37,781 nucleotides of DNA from CAYLLD01 sp964425135. Its GTDB lineage: Bacteria > Pseudomonadota > Alphaproteobacteria > Rhodobacterales > Rhodobacteraceae. Below the pieces are notes generated by a model that had not been told where the DNA came from, made no database searches, and was given only the letters and a program-made list of their open reading frames with translations. This document shows, one piece after another, positions 1 to 7,161 of the stretch. The stretch covers positions 1 to 37,781 of the forward strand of contig CAYRKW010000031.1 in NCBI GenBank assembly GCA_964425135.1, in the 5' to 3' direction. The stretch's first letter is position 1, and the number at the start of each line of letters is the position of its first letter. The position numbers and the translations under genes were made by a program.

Positions 1-43
1 GGCCCCCAATAATACCCCCAAATGGCATGTTTTCTGGGGGTAT
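1..43. repeat. GGGGGTAT-type repeats beside tRNA-Leu
   Basis: Three G-rich units lie at the left edge. On the minus strand there is TTTGGGGGTAT (about 22 to 12) and ATTGGGGGCC (10 to 1). On the plus strand there is CTGGGGGTAT (34 to 43). ATACCCCC at 12-19 and GGGGGTAT at 36-43 form a perfect 8-base inverted repeat. The block lies downstream of the 3' end of a tRNA gene, where P4-type tyrosine integrases commonly integrate and where arm-type repeats of this look occur. No integrase is visible because the window ends here. The link to an integrated element is inference. Confidence 0.4.
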
Positions 44-84
44 CGTATGGATTTCTATGTTCAGATTTTCCAAGTCAAAACGCC

Positions 85-103
85 AGAAAACCTAACGTTT
101 TCT
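85..103 (-). terminator. Hairpin downstream of tRNA-Leu
   Basis: AGAAAAC (85-91) and GTTTTCT (97-103) form a perfect 7-base stem with a 5-base loop. Read on the minus strand it follows the tRNA 3' end by about 30 bases and is followed by GGCGTTTTG, a short T run. This fits a weak intrinsic terminator for the tRNA transcript. The stem is AT-rich, so it may be only a processing structure. Confidence 0.4.
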
Positions 104-134
104 AGCACTTATGTTCAGCAATGTAGAGAAAAAA

Positions 135-221
<87 letters not shown>

Positions 222-242
222 TGGTGTCAAAACAGTAGCGCG

Positions 243-271
243 CTCATAGCGAGCCGGTATCTTGCTGTCAA
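243..271 (-). promoter_or_regulatory. Sigma-70 type promoter for tRNA-Leu
   Basis: On the minus strand a perfect -35 box TTGACA (271-266) is followed after 17 bases by TATGAG (248-243), which matches four of six -10 positions. The mature tRNA starts 21 bases further on. Position, spacing and direction all fit the tRNA gene. Confidence 0.65.
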
Positions 272-388
272 CGGCATGCTGCTCGATTGTAGGAGCTTTG
301 GGTCTTCGCGTGGCCTTGTTAACCTTGTTTCACAGACCTGTGGCCTATAGACAGAGCGCAGGCTTGAGAATCTGGAGATGTTGAGCAC

Positions 389-1378
389 ATGAACAGCGCA
401 CCTTTGGTCACGATTTTTGGCGGATCCGGTTTTGTCGGTCGGTATATCGCGCAGCGTATGGCGCGGGCCGGATGGCGGGTGCGGGTAGCTGTGCGACGGC
501 CCAACGAGGCGCTATTCGTTAAACCTTACGGCACCGTGGGCCAGGTTGAGCCTATTCAGGCCAATATTCGGGACGATGCATCGACCGAGGCCGCGATTGC
601 TGGTGCGGACGCGGTGATCAACTGCGTCGGTATTCTGTCGGAGTTGGGAAAACAGAAATTTCAGGCTGTTCAAACCGAAGGTGCAGCGCGCATCGCGAAA
701 TTCGCTGCCAAGCACGGTGTGACCAAATTCGTTCATATTTCTGCGATTGGTGCCGATGCGCAGAGCGACAGCGCATATGCGCGTTCCAAAGCTGAAGGCG
801 AGGCTGCTGTGCTGGGTGCGGTCCCGACAGCCACGATTTTGCGTCCCTCCATCGTTTTCGGAAACGAAGATGAGTTCTTCAACCGTTTTGCGCAAATGTC
901 GCGGTTCTCGCCGGTTTTGCCTCTGGTGGGCGCAAACACAAAATTCCAACCGGTTTTTGTCGGCGATGTGGCTGAAGCTGCGGAGATTGCGGTTGTGAAA
1001 GGACGCTCTGGCGTGTTCGAGCTTGGCGGACCGGAAATCGCGAGCTTTCGCGAACTGATGCAAAAAATGCTCAACGTCATCCGCCGAAAACGCATCGTTT
1101 TGGGGCTGCCTACATTCGCAGGACGCATTATGGCGGGTGTGTTTGGTTTGATCCAGTTTCTCACCGGCGGGTTGATCCCGAATACTGTTATCACAAGCGA
1201 TCAGGTCAAGCAGCTTGCACAGGACAATATTGTTTCCGATGAGGCGCGAGGTCTGGCTGATCTGGGGATTGCAGCGACGGATATGGATGCGGTGCTCGAA
1301 AGCTATCTCTACTGCTACCGGCCTGCGGGCCAGTTCACTGCGCTCACAGAATCGGGTGAGCAGTTGCGCAAGTCATAA
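389..1378 (+). CDS. NDUFA9-like NAD(P)-binding protein (atypical SDR)
   Basis: This 329-residue protein begins with a Rossmann nucleotide-binding motif, GGSGFVG at residues 11-17, after a beta strand (VTIFGG). The pattern FVHISAIGAD, followed by a serine-rich stretch and SKAEGE, is typical of the atypical short-chain dehydrogenases related to the mitochondrial complex I accessory subunit NDUFA9. Alphaproteobacteria carry close homologues as single genes. A role in respiratory complex I assembly or stability is inferred from the family name and has little direct support in bacteria. The ATG has GGAG 11 bases upstream. The gene ends 6 bases inside the convergent LysE gene. Another reading is a generic NAD-dependent epimerase with unknown substrate. 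Confidence 0.88.
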   Translation: MNSAPLVTIFGGSGFVGRYIAQRMARAGWRVRVAVRRPNEALFVKPYGTVGQVEPIQANIRDDASTEAAIAGADAVINCVGILSELGKQKFQAVQTEGAARIAKFAAKHGVTKFVHISAIGADAQSDSAYARSKAEGEAAVLGAVPTATILRPSIVFGNEDEFFNRFAQMSRFSPVLPLVGANTKFQPVFVGDVAEAAEIAVVKGRSGVFELGGPEIASFRELMQKMLNVIRRKRIVLGLPTFAGRIMAGVFGLIQFLTGGLIPNTVITSDQVKQLAQDNIVSDEARGLADLGIAATDMDAVLESYLYCYRPAGQFTALTESGEQLRKS

Positions 1379-1972
1379 GGTCTCACGCGCAGAATAGGCT
1401 GCAAGCGCCACCACCAGCATCATCGAGACTGCCATCGTGATATTGATGCCGCGTTGGGTGCTTTGCGACAGGTCCAGCCATCTGAGCGAGACACCAAGTG
1501 CCAGCCAAATCAGATGGATTGGTACCCAGATGGCGTTCAGGATCGCAAATTTGATCGCCAACTCAACAGGTAGGTTTTCGGGAAAGATCTCGAAGTTTGT
1601 GAAAAAGACCGTATTGACCGCATAGGCTTTGGGATTGATCGCCTGAAGCGCCAGACCTCCTGTGATGCCGGGTGGCTTGGTGGCCGCGACGAAAGCAATT
1701 TTTGATCCTGAGAAGCCGATTTTCAGGGCGAGATAGGTCAAATACATCACTGATGCGACCGAGAGGATGGGGCGCACGTAAGGAACGCCTAACACCAATG
1801 CGGCAAGACCCGAAACCACTGCAATAGCGACAAGATTATTGCCCAGAAACAGTCCGAACACGTAGCGCATGCCCGGTTTGTATCCAAACGCCGAGCCGAC
1901 ACCAGCGGTGGATAAAACCCCAGGTCCTGGCGTGACAATCAGGAAAAATACGGCTGCGGCAAAAACGAGCAT
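1373..1972 (-). CDS. LysE family amino acid exporter
   Basis: This is a 199-residue, strongly hydrophobic protein with about six predicted membrane segments. It has the signature FLIVTPGPGVLSTAGVGSAFG near the N-terminus (residues 10-30), where the TPGP motif is diagnostic of LysE/RhtB exporters. These inner-membrane proteins export amino acids or related small molecules by proton exchange; the substrate cannot be read from sequence. It lies 28 bases downstream of the ABC ATPase gene on the same strand and could be transcribed from the IclR-side promoter. Its 3' end overlaps the convergent NDUFA9-like gene by 6 bases. Confidence 0.9.
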   Translation of the reverse strand: MLVFAAAVFFLIVTPGPGVLSTAGVGSAFGYKPGMRYVFGLFLGNNLVAIAVVSGLAALVLGVPYVRPILSVASVMYLTYLALKIGFSGSKIAFVAATKPPGITGGLALQAINPKAYAVNTVFFTNFEIFPENLPVELAIKFAILNAIWVPIHLIWLALGVSLRWLDLSQSTQRGINITMAVSMMLVVALAAYSARETL

Positions 1973-2000
1973 GGTAGCCTAACTGGACAACTCGCAAAGA

Positions 2001-3062
2001 TTATCTGATGCGGGCCTCGCTCTTGCGGTCGAAGACGTAAAGATTGCTGGCATCAAAGATGATCCCTGCCGATGCGCCGGTTTTCATGCCCTGAATATCC
2101 TTGGCTTCGACGATGATCCGCTCGCCGGTTTTGGCGCGAAGATAGACATAGGCGATCCCGCCAAGCTCTTCGGTCAAATCGACATTCAGCGCATCGCCGC
2201 CCGGATCAAGCGCCAGATCTTGCGGGCGCAATCCGATGGTCACCTCAGTGCCTTCTGCGGGAAGCGTGGCGTTCACTTCGAGCGAGGCGTCACCCAGTCC
2301 GGGCACCATAACCTTGCCGCCCTTCACGATGCCGTCCAGAAAATTCATTGCAGGTGAGCCGATGAACCCGGCGACGAATTTGTTGTCCGGGTTGTGATAA
2401 AGCTCCATCGGTGCGCCGACCTGTTCGATCACGCCCGCACGCAGCACAACGATTTTGTCTGCAAGTGTCATCGCCTCGACCTGATCGTGGGTGACGTAGA
2501 TCATTGTTGCACCAATTTCATTGTGCAGGCGGGAAATCTCCACGCGCATCTCAACACGGAGTTCTGCATCAAGGTTTGACAGCGGCTCGTCAAATAGGAA
2601 AACCTCCGGACCGCGCACAATCGCACGCCCGATTGCAACGCGTTGGCGCTGACCGCCCGACAACGCAGCCGGTTTGCGGTCGAAATACTCTTCAAGTTTG
2701 AGAATGCTGGCGGCCTCATTCACCTTGGCGGCGACTTCCTCTTTGGGCAGTCCGTTCATTTTCAGCCCAAAGCCCATGTTCTCGCGCACGGTCATATGCG
2801 GATAAAGCGCATAAGTTTGGAACACCATTGCAACGCCGCGCTTGGCCGGATCAAGATGTGTGACATCTCGCTCGCCGATGGAAATGCGCCCGTCGGTTGT
2901 CTCTTCAAGCCCTGCAACCATGCGCAAAAGCGTGGATTTACCGCAGCCCGAAGGTCCGACAAAAACACAGAACTCACCGTTCTCGATTTGCAGGTCAACG
3001 CCGTGGATGACTTGGGTTGAACCGTATTTCTTGATTACTTTTTCAAGCTGAACACCTGACAT
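2001..3062 (-). CDS. ABC transporter ATPase, sugar uptake (UgpC/MalK type)
   Basis: This 353-residue ATPase has all the expected motifs: Walker A GPSGCGKST (36-44), Q-loop MVFQTYALYPHM (79-90), signature LSGGQ (134-138), Walker B ending LFDEP (156-160) and the H-loop histidine (H192). A C-terminal TOBE/OB-fold regulatory region follows, as in MalK and UgpC. The start is the ATG giving MSGVQ, because the longer open frame runs back through the IclR gene, which ends 8 bases upstream. It is the likely motor for the binding protein and permeases transcribed divergently from 4006, where no ATPase gene is present. Such ATPases are sometimes shared between several sugar transporters. Confidence 0.95.
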   Translation of the reverse strand: MSGVQLEKVIKKYGSTQVIHGVDLQIENGEFCVFVGPSGCGKSTLLRMVAGLEETTDGRISIGERDVTHLDPAKRGVAMVFQTYALYPHMTVRENMGFGLKMNGLPKEEVAAKVNEAASILKLEEYFDRKPAALSGGQRQRVAIGRAIVRGPEVFLFDEPLSNLDAELRVEMRVEISRLHNEIGATMIYVTHDQVEAMTLADKIVVLRAGVIEQVGAPMELYHNPDNKFVAGFIGSPAMNFLDGIVKGGKVMVPGLGDASLEVNATLPAEGTEVTIGLRPQDLALDPGGDALNVDLTEELGGIAYVYLRAKTGERIIVEAKDIQGMKTGASAGIIFDASNLYVFDRKSEARIR

Positions 3063-3070
3063 ATGGGCCT

Positions 3071-3871
3071 CTAGGCTGACATCTTGCGCGTATGGTCGGG
3101 AAAGCGCCAGGCTTCCACCGCACCTGCAATTTTTTGCGCTGTTGATAGGAGATCGGGTTTGAAGGCTTCGAGTTCTTGCAAGCTGTGGCGTTGCAATGTG
3201 CTGGTAATGCTGATGCCGCCAATAATGTTGCCACCGCTCGCCAGAATGGGCGCGGCGATACAAATTATCTCAGGCTCATGCTCTTCGCGATCAAACGCAA
3301 TGCCCGCTTGCGCGATATCATCAAGTTCGGCATTGAATGCATCCGCGGTTGTGATCGTGTGGGGCGTGAAGGCATAGAAAGATTGCTGCGCAACGGCGTG
3401 ATCGCGCGTGTCGGCGGGCAAAAACGCAATCATTGCCTTGCCAACACCTGTGCAATGGCCGGGTCCGACCTTGCCGGCTTGCGAGAACATGCTGATGGGT
3501 GAATGCGCGGTGCGTTTGTCGACATAGAGCACCTGCCCGTTGTCGAGCTGAGCCAGATGGACGGTTTCCCCAACCGATTGGCTCAGCGTATCGAGATAGG
3601 GACGAGCGAGCGGCGCAATTGAGGTGCTGGTCCATGCGGCATGCGCCAGTCGCACGAGCCGCACGCCGAGCGAGTATTCTTGACGCACCGAATCATAACT
3701 GAGCATTCCCTGATTGGTCAGCGTCTGGATGAGTCTGTACACAGTTGCCTTGGGATAATCGCTCGCCGAAAGGACTTCAGTGAAGCGCACCGGACGGCCA
3801 ATGGTGGCAATAAGATCAAGCACATTAAGCGCTTTTCCTACTGTGCCATCTTCGTGTCCGCTCTGTGACAC
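3071..3871 (-). CDS. IclR family transcriptional regulator
   Basis: This 266-residue protein has an N-terminal winged helix (GKALNVLDLIATIGRPVRF, then YPKATVYRLIQTL as recognition region) and a C-terminal IclR effector domain (GPGHCTGVGKAM, and IAAPILASGGNIIGGISIT). IclR proteins bind small metabolites and usually repress adjacent catabolic operons. I chose the GTG at 3871 because AGGGAG sits 6 bases upstream of it. An in-frame ATG at 3904 would add 11 residues without a comparable site. It lies directly upstream of the ABC ATPase gene and diverges from the galactoside operon, so it most likely controls both. Likely inducers are galactose, galactonate or KDGal (inference). Confidence 0.93.
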   Translation of the reverse strand: MSQSGHEDGTVGKALNVLDLIATIGRPVRFTEVLSASDYPKATVYRLIQTLTNQGMLSYDSVRQEYSLGVRLVRLAHAAWTSTSIAPLARPYLDTLSQSVGETVHLAQLDNGQVLYVDKRTAHSPISMFSQAGKVGPGHCTGVGKAMIAFLPADTRDHAVAQQSFYAFTPHTITTADAFNAELDDIAQAGIAFDREEHEPEIICIAAPILASGGNIIGGISITSTLQRHSLQELEAFKPDLLSTAQKIAGAVEAWRFPDHTRKMSA

Positions 3872-3877
3872 TGAGCT

Positions 3878-3883
3878 CTCCCT
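3878..3883 (-). promoter_or_regulatory. Ribosome binding site deciding the IclR start
   Basis: On the minus strand AGGGAG lies 6 bases upstream of the GTG codon at 3871-3869. This supports the GTG start over the in-frame ATG 33 bases upstream. Confidence 0.65.
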
Positions 3884-3919
3884 GTAATTGATGTGAACGA
3901 TCACTCTTTTGCGGTGACG

Positions 3920-3932
3920 CTGTTGACAACAG
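3920..3932. promoter_or_regulatory. Palindrome over the -35 box, candidate operator
   Basis: CTGTTGACAACAG is a perfect 6+1+6 palindrome. It contains the TTGACA -35 box of the rightward promoter at 3923-3951. A repressor bound here would block RNA polymerase. Assignment to the neighbouring IclR protein is inference. Confidence 0.45.
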
Positions 3933-3951
3933 TAACGGACGCGCGCATTAT
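3923..3951 (+). promoter_or_regulatory. Promoter for the galactoside operon
   Basis: TTGACA at 3923-3928 is followed after a 17-base spacer by CATTAT at 3946-3951, which matches four of six -10 positions. The predicted transcript would start near 3958 and run through the palindrome at 3970-3988 into the binding-protein gene at 4006. Confidence 0.55.
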
Positions 3952-3969
3952 TTTCAATAATTAAAACTA

Positions 3970-3988
3970 AGTTTCAATATGTGAAACT
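3970..3988. promoter_or_regulatory. Palindrome AGTTTCA-N5-TGAAACT, candidate IclR operator
   Basis: AGTTTCA (3970-3976) and TGAAACT (3982-3988) are perfect inverted 7-base arms around ATATG. The site lies between the predicted transcription start and the ribosome binding site GGGAG (3995-3999). It resembles the GAAAC-type palindromes known for KdgR-like IclR regulators of sugar acid catabolism. A repressor here could act as a roadblock. The regulator assignment is inference from adjacency. Confidence 0.55.
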
Positions 3989-4005
3989 GTCACTGGGAGA
4001 AGACT

Positions 4006-5241
4006 ATGATCACTAAAATCCGCAATACCGCTGCCACCCTGGCAGTTTCGGCGCTGCTTGCAAGCACAGCTTTTGCTGGGGATCTCGTCATAAACTTTGA
4101 CGATCCAAATCCTGGCCCGAAAAAGGGCTTTGAAGATGCTGTTGCAGCATTCCAGGCTGCGAACCCTGACATCAACGTCATTGTAAACATCAATGATCGT
4201 GAAGCGCATAAGACTGCGATCCGCAACTTCTTGACGGCAGATGCGCCAGACGTGACCTCCTGGTACCCTGGCAACCGCATGGCACCGTTCGTAGACGCTG
4301 GTTTGTTCCTGCCTGTTGATGATGTGTGGGAAGAGAACGGCTTCAATGAAGATCTCGCCGCGATCAAACCAACCATGTCGCGCGACGGCAAAATCTGGGG
4401 TGTGCCATACACATACTACCAGTGGGGTATCTACTACCGCAAAGATATCTTCGACAAGCTGGGTCTGTCTGAGCCTCAAACATGGGACGAGTTGATGTCT
4501 GCATGTGGAGCGATGAAAGAAGCAGGTGTGACACCCTTCACCATCGGCACCAAGTTCCTTTGGACAGCTGCTGGCGTATTTGACTACATCAACCTGCGCA
4601 CCAACGGCTATGACGTTCACAACGCTCTGACCGCCGGTGAAATCAAGTACACCGACGATCGCATTCGCGCGACATTTGCGAACTGGGAGCAGATGATCAA
4701 CGAGTGTGGCTTTGTTGATAACCACGCTTCGATGAGCTGGCAGGACGCTATTGCGCCATTCGCCAACGGTGATGCTGCAATGTACGTCATGGGTAACTTC
4801 TCGGTTGACGCGTATCGCAATGCTGGACTGACAGACGAGCAGATTGATTTCTTCCAATTCCCGGAAATCACACCTGGTCTGCCACGTGCGGAAGAAGCAC
4901 CTGCCGATGCGTTCTTTATTCCTACAAATGCAAAGAACGTCGAAGATGCCAAGAAGTTCCTGGCCTTCATCGCGCAGCCTGAAATCCAAACACAGTGGAA
5001 CGCTACAATCGGTCAGCTTCCGATCAATGCCAAAGCAACAGTGGGTGACGACAAGTTCATTCAGGAAGGCTTTGCAACCGTGTCGACCGCTGCTGGTCTG
5101 GCCCAGTTCTATGACCGCGATGCACCAGCTGAGATGGCCAAAGCAGGCATGGAGGGCTTCCAGAAGTTCATGCTCGACCCATCCACATTGGAAGAAGTTC
5201 TGACACGCCTCGACGAGGTTCAGGCAGAAGTCTACAAATAA
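4006..5241 (+). CDS. Sugar ABC transporter substrate-binding protein
   Basis: This 411-residue secreted protein has a signal peptide at residues 1-24 (hydrophobic TLAVSALLAS, then AFA before GD). The mature part is a family 1 extracellular solute-binding protein: FQAANPDINVIVNI, then a run of WYPGNR, YYQWGIYYRKDIFDKLGL and PQTWDEL that is typical of CUT1 sugar-binding proteins. It would capture an oligosaccharide in the periplasm and hand it to the permeases at 5319 and 6313. The alpha-galactosidase in the same operon suggests an alpha-galactoside such as melibiose or raffinose, or galactosylglycerol in the sea (inference). GGGAG lies 6 bases upstream of the ATG. A hairpin at 5261-5280 separates it from the permeases. 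Confidence 0.96.
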   Translation: MITKIRNTAATLAVSALLASTAFAGDLVINFDDPNPGPKKGFEDAVAAFQAANPDINVIVNINDREAHKTAIRNFLTADAPDVTSWYPGNRMAPFVDAGLFLPVDDVWEENGFNEDLAAIKPTMSRDGKIWGVPYTYYQWGIYYRKDIFDKLGLSEPQTWDELMSACGAMKEAGVTPFTIGTKFLWTAAGVFDYINLRTNGYDVHNALTAGEIKYTDDRIRATFANWEQMINECGFVDNHASMSWQDAIAPFANGDAAMYVMGNFSVDAYRNAGLTDEQIDFFQFPEITPGLPRAEEAPADAFFIPTNAKNVEDAKKFLAFIAQPEIQTQWNATIGQLPINAKATVGDDKFIQEGFATVSTAAGLAQFYDRDAPAEMAKAGMEGFQKFMLDPSTLEEVLTRLDEVQAEVYK

Positions 5242-5260
5242 GCATACGATGCTATTGGGT

Positions 5261-5280
5261 CGGGCGCGCATAAGCGCCCG
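5261..5280 (+). terminator. Intercistronic hairpin after the binding-protein gene
   Basis: CGGGCGC and GCGCCCG form a 7-base GC stem with a 6-base loop (GCATAA). The next bases are GCTCGCCTTGTTTTA, so the T run is delayed. Hairpins here are common in ABC operons and raise binding-protein mRNA over permease mRNA by partial termination or by protecting the 3' end. Confidence 0.6.
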
Positions 5281-5318
5281 GCTCGCCTTGTTTTATCCTC
5301 AACAAAGGCAGGTGCATC

Positions 5319-6311
5319 ATGGCCGCGACCGAATTCAGCAGTCAGACTGACAAAGAGCTTGGATGGTACGGGCGAAATAAACTCGCCATAACGCCGTGGA
5401 TTTTCCTTGCACCGGCACTTTTCTTTTTCTGTGTATACGTCGTTATCCCGATCTTTGAATCGATCTCGCTCAGCTTTTATGAATGGAATGGCCTGTACCG
5501 CGCAGATGGTTCATCGACTGCTGAATGGGTTGGTTTTGCCAATTACGTCAAGCTTTGGAGCGATCCGAATTTCTGGGTATCGCTCAAAAATAACGTGCTG
5601 TGGCTGGTGCTCTACATGCTCGCAGTGCCTGCCGGATTGTTTATTGCGCTGTTTCTGAACCAAACGGTCACGGGCATGCGGTTCTATAAATCCATGTTCT
5701 TCTTCCCGTTCGTGATCAGCCAAGTCGTTGTTGGCCTGATTTTCGGCTGGTTCTACAACCCGGATTTCGGCGTTGTCGGCAGCTTGTGGAAAGCCGTATT
5801 TTGCGAAGACACGATCAATATTGTCGGCAACGTCACGTCAAAATGCTCCACGCCTGTGCCCGATATTCTCTCATCGGCGGATTACGCGACATATGGCATC
5901 ATCTTCGCGGGCCTCTGGCCCCAGATCGCCTACTGCATGATCCTTTATCTTACAGGTCTGAACAATGTGGCCGAGGATCAGATTGAGGCCGGGCGCCTTG
6001 ATGGTGCGAAGGGTTGGAAGATGCTTTGGTACGTGATCCTGCCGCAGCTTCGCCCGGCGACTTTCATCGCTGTGGTTGTGACAGTCATCGGCGCGCTCCG
6101 CTCGTTCGATATGATCGCGATTATGACGCAAGGGGGGCCGTTTGGGTCCACCAATGTGCTGGCGTATTACATGTTCGAGGTTGCGATCTCTGAGTATGGC
6201 GAGCGGTATGGCTACGGGTCTGCGGTCGCGACCGTCCTGTTCATGATCATGTTGGTCTACATCAGTTACTTCCTGTGGCGGATGTATCAGGACGAAAAGG
6301 GAGGCCGCTAA
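5319..6311 (+). CDS. Sugar ABC transporter permease 1 (MalF/UgpA type)
   Basis: This 330-residue inner-membrane permease starts with a soluble tail and a first membrane helix (ITPWIFLAPALFFFCVYVVI). About five more helices follow. The EAA loop that docks on the ATPase is visible as EAGRLDGAKGWKMLWYVILP (about residues 224-243). The family is binding-protein-dependent transport inner membrane component, CUT1. An insertion with two cysteines (FCEDTINIVGNVTSKCSTP) lies between helices, and a disulfide in the periplasm is possible. AGGCAGG precedes the ATG. It is followed 1 base later by the second permease. Confidence 0.95.
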   Translation: MAATEFSSQTDKELGWYGRNKLAITPWIFLAPALFFFCVYVVIPIFESISLSFYEWNGLYRADGSSTAEWVGFANYVKLWSDPNFWVSLKNNVLWLVLYMLAVPAGLFIALFLNQTVTGMRFYKSMFFFPFVISQVVVGLIFGWFYNPDFGVVGSLWKAVFCEDTINIVGNVTSKCSTPVPDILSSADYATYGIIFAGLWPQIAYCMILYLTGLNNVAEDQIEAGRLDGAKGWKMLWYVILPQLRPATFIAVVVTVIGALRSFDMIAIMTQGGPFGSTNVLAYYMFEVAISEYGERYGYGSAVATVLFMIMLVYISYFLWRMYQDEKGGR

Positions 6312-6312
6312 G

Positions 6313-7161
6313 ATGTTCCCACGTCCTATCGAAAAAGCGCCCTCAGGAAAGCGTTACGCCTATCAAGCGTTCCTGCCTGTCGCGCTTTTTATCTGGCTGT
6401 TACCGCTTCTGGCGATTTTCATGACGTCGATCCGGCCCGGCTCGGACATCAATGCGGGCAACGTGTTTGGCTGGCCGTCGCAGTTCAAGCTATTTGAGAA
6501 CTATACGGCTGTGTTCGTGCAGTCGGATGCGGCGACCTATCTGCTGAACTCCTTCCTGATCACCATTCCAACCGTGATCATCTCGGTCTCGCTAGCGTGT
6601 CTGGCGGGTTATGCGCTGGCGATCTATAAATTTCGGGTCGCGCTGCCGCTCTTCTTTCTGTTTGTCGCCGGTAACTTTATCCCGTTCCAAATCCTGATGG
6701 TGCCCGTGCGCGATATGAGCGTGCAATTGGGACTTTACGACACCATCGCGGGCCAGTTCCTGTTCCATTCCGCCTTTCAGACCGGGTTCTGTACCCTGTT
6801 TATGCGGAACTTCATCAAGGCCATGCCGTTTGATCTGATCGAAAGCGCGCGGATTGAGGGGATCGGCGAGTTCCGCATCTTCTGGCATATCGTGCTGCCG
6901 CTGGTACGGCCTGCGATTGCCGCGCTTGCGGTGCTGATTTTCACATTTGTGTGGAACGACTTTTTCTGGGCAACTGTGCTGACACAAAGTGAAGGCGCAA
7001 AGCCAATCACCGCTGGTGTGCGGGCGCTCAACGGTCAGTTCGTCAACAATTGGCATCTGGTTTCGGCGGCATCAATACTTGCCGCAGTACCGCCGGTTAT
7101 CATGTTCTTTGCAATGCAAAGGCACTTTATCGCCGGACTTACTCTTGGAGCAGTGAAGTGA
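6313..7161 (+). CDS. Sugar ABC transporter permease 2 (MalG/UgpE type)
   Basis: This 282-residue permease has six predicted helices and an EAA loop at ESARIEGIGEFRIFWHIVLP (about residues 177-196). It would pair with the upstream permease to form the membrane channel of the CUT1 importer, driven by the ATPase at 2001-3062. The pair has the usual order (MalF-like, then MalG-like). Its stop codon overlaps the GTG start of the alpha-galactosidase gene (GTGA), so translation of the two is probably coupled. Confidence 0.95.
   Translation: MFPRPIEKAPSGKRYAYQAFLPVALFIWLLPLLAIFMTSIRPGSDINAGNVFGWPSQFKLFENYTAVFVQSDAATYLLNSFLITIPTVIISVSLACLAGYALAIYKFRVALPLFFLFVAGNFIPFQILMVPVRDMSVQLGLYDTIAGQFLFHSAFQTGFCTLFMRNFIKAMPFDLIESARIEGIGEFRIFWHIVLPLVRPAIAALAVLIFTFVWNDFFWATVLTQSEGAKPITAGVRALNGQFVNNWHLVSAASILAAVPPVIMFFAMQRHFIAGLTLGAVK

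Noticed and set aside
3967..5271. 434-residue open frame on the minus strand opposite the binding-protein gene
   Set aside because: It is a shadow: the plus strand encodes a clear signal peptide and solute-binding protein over the same bases, and the minus translation is cysteine-rich with no known domain.
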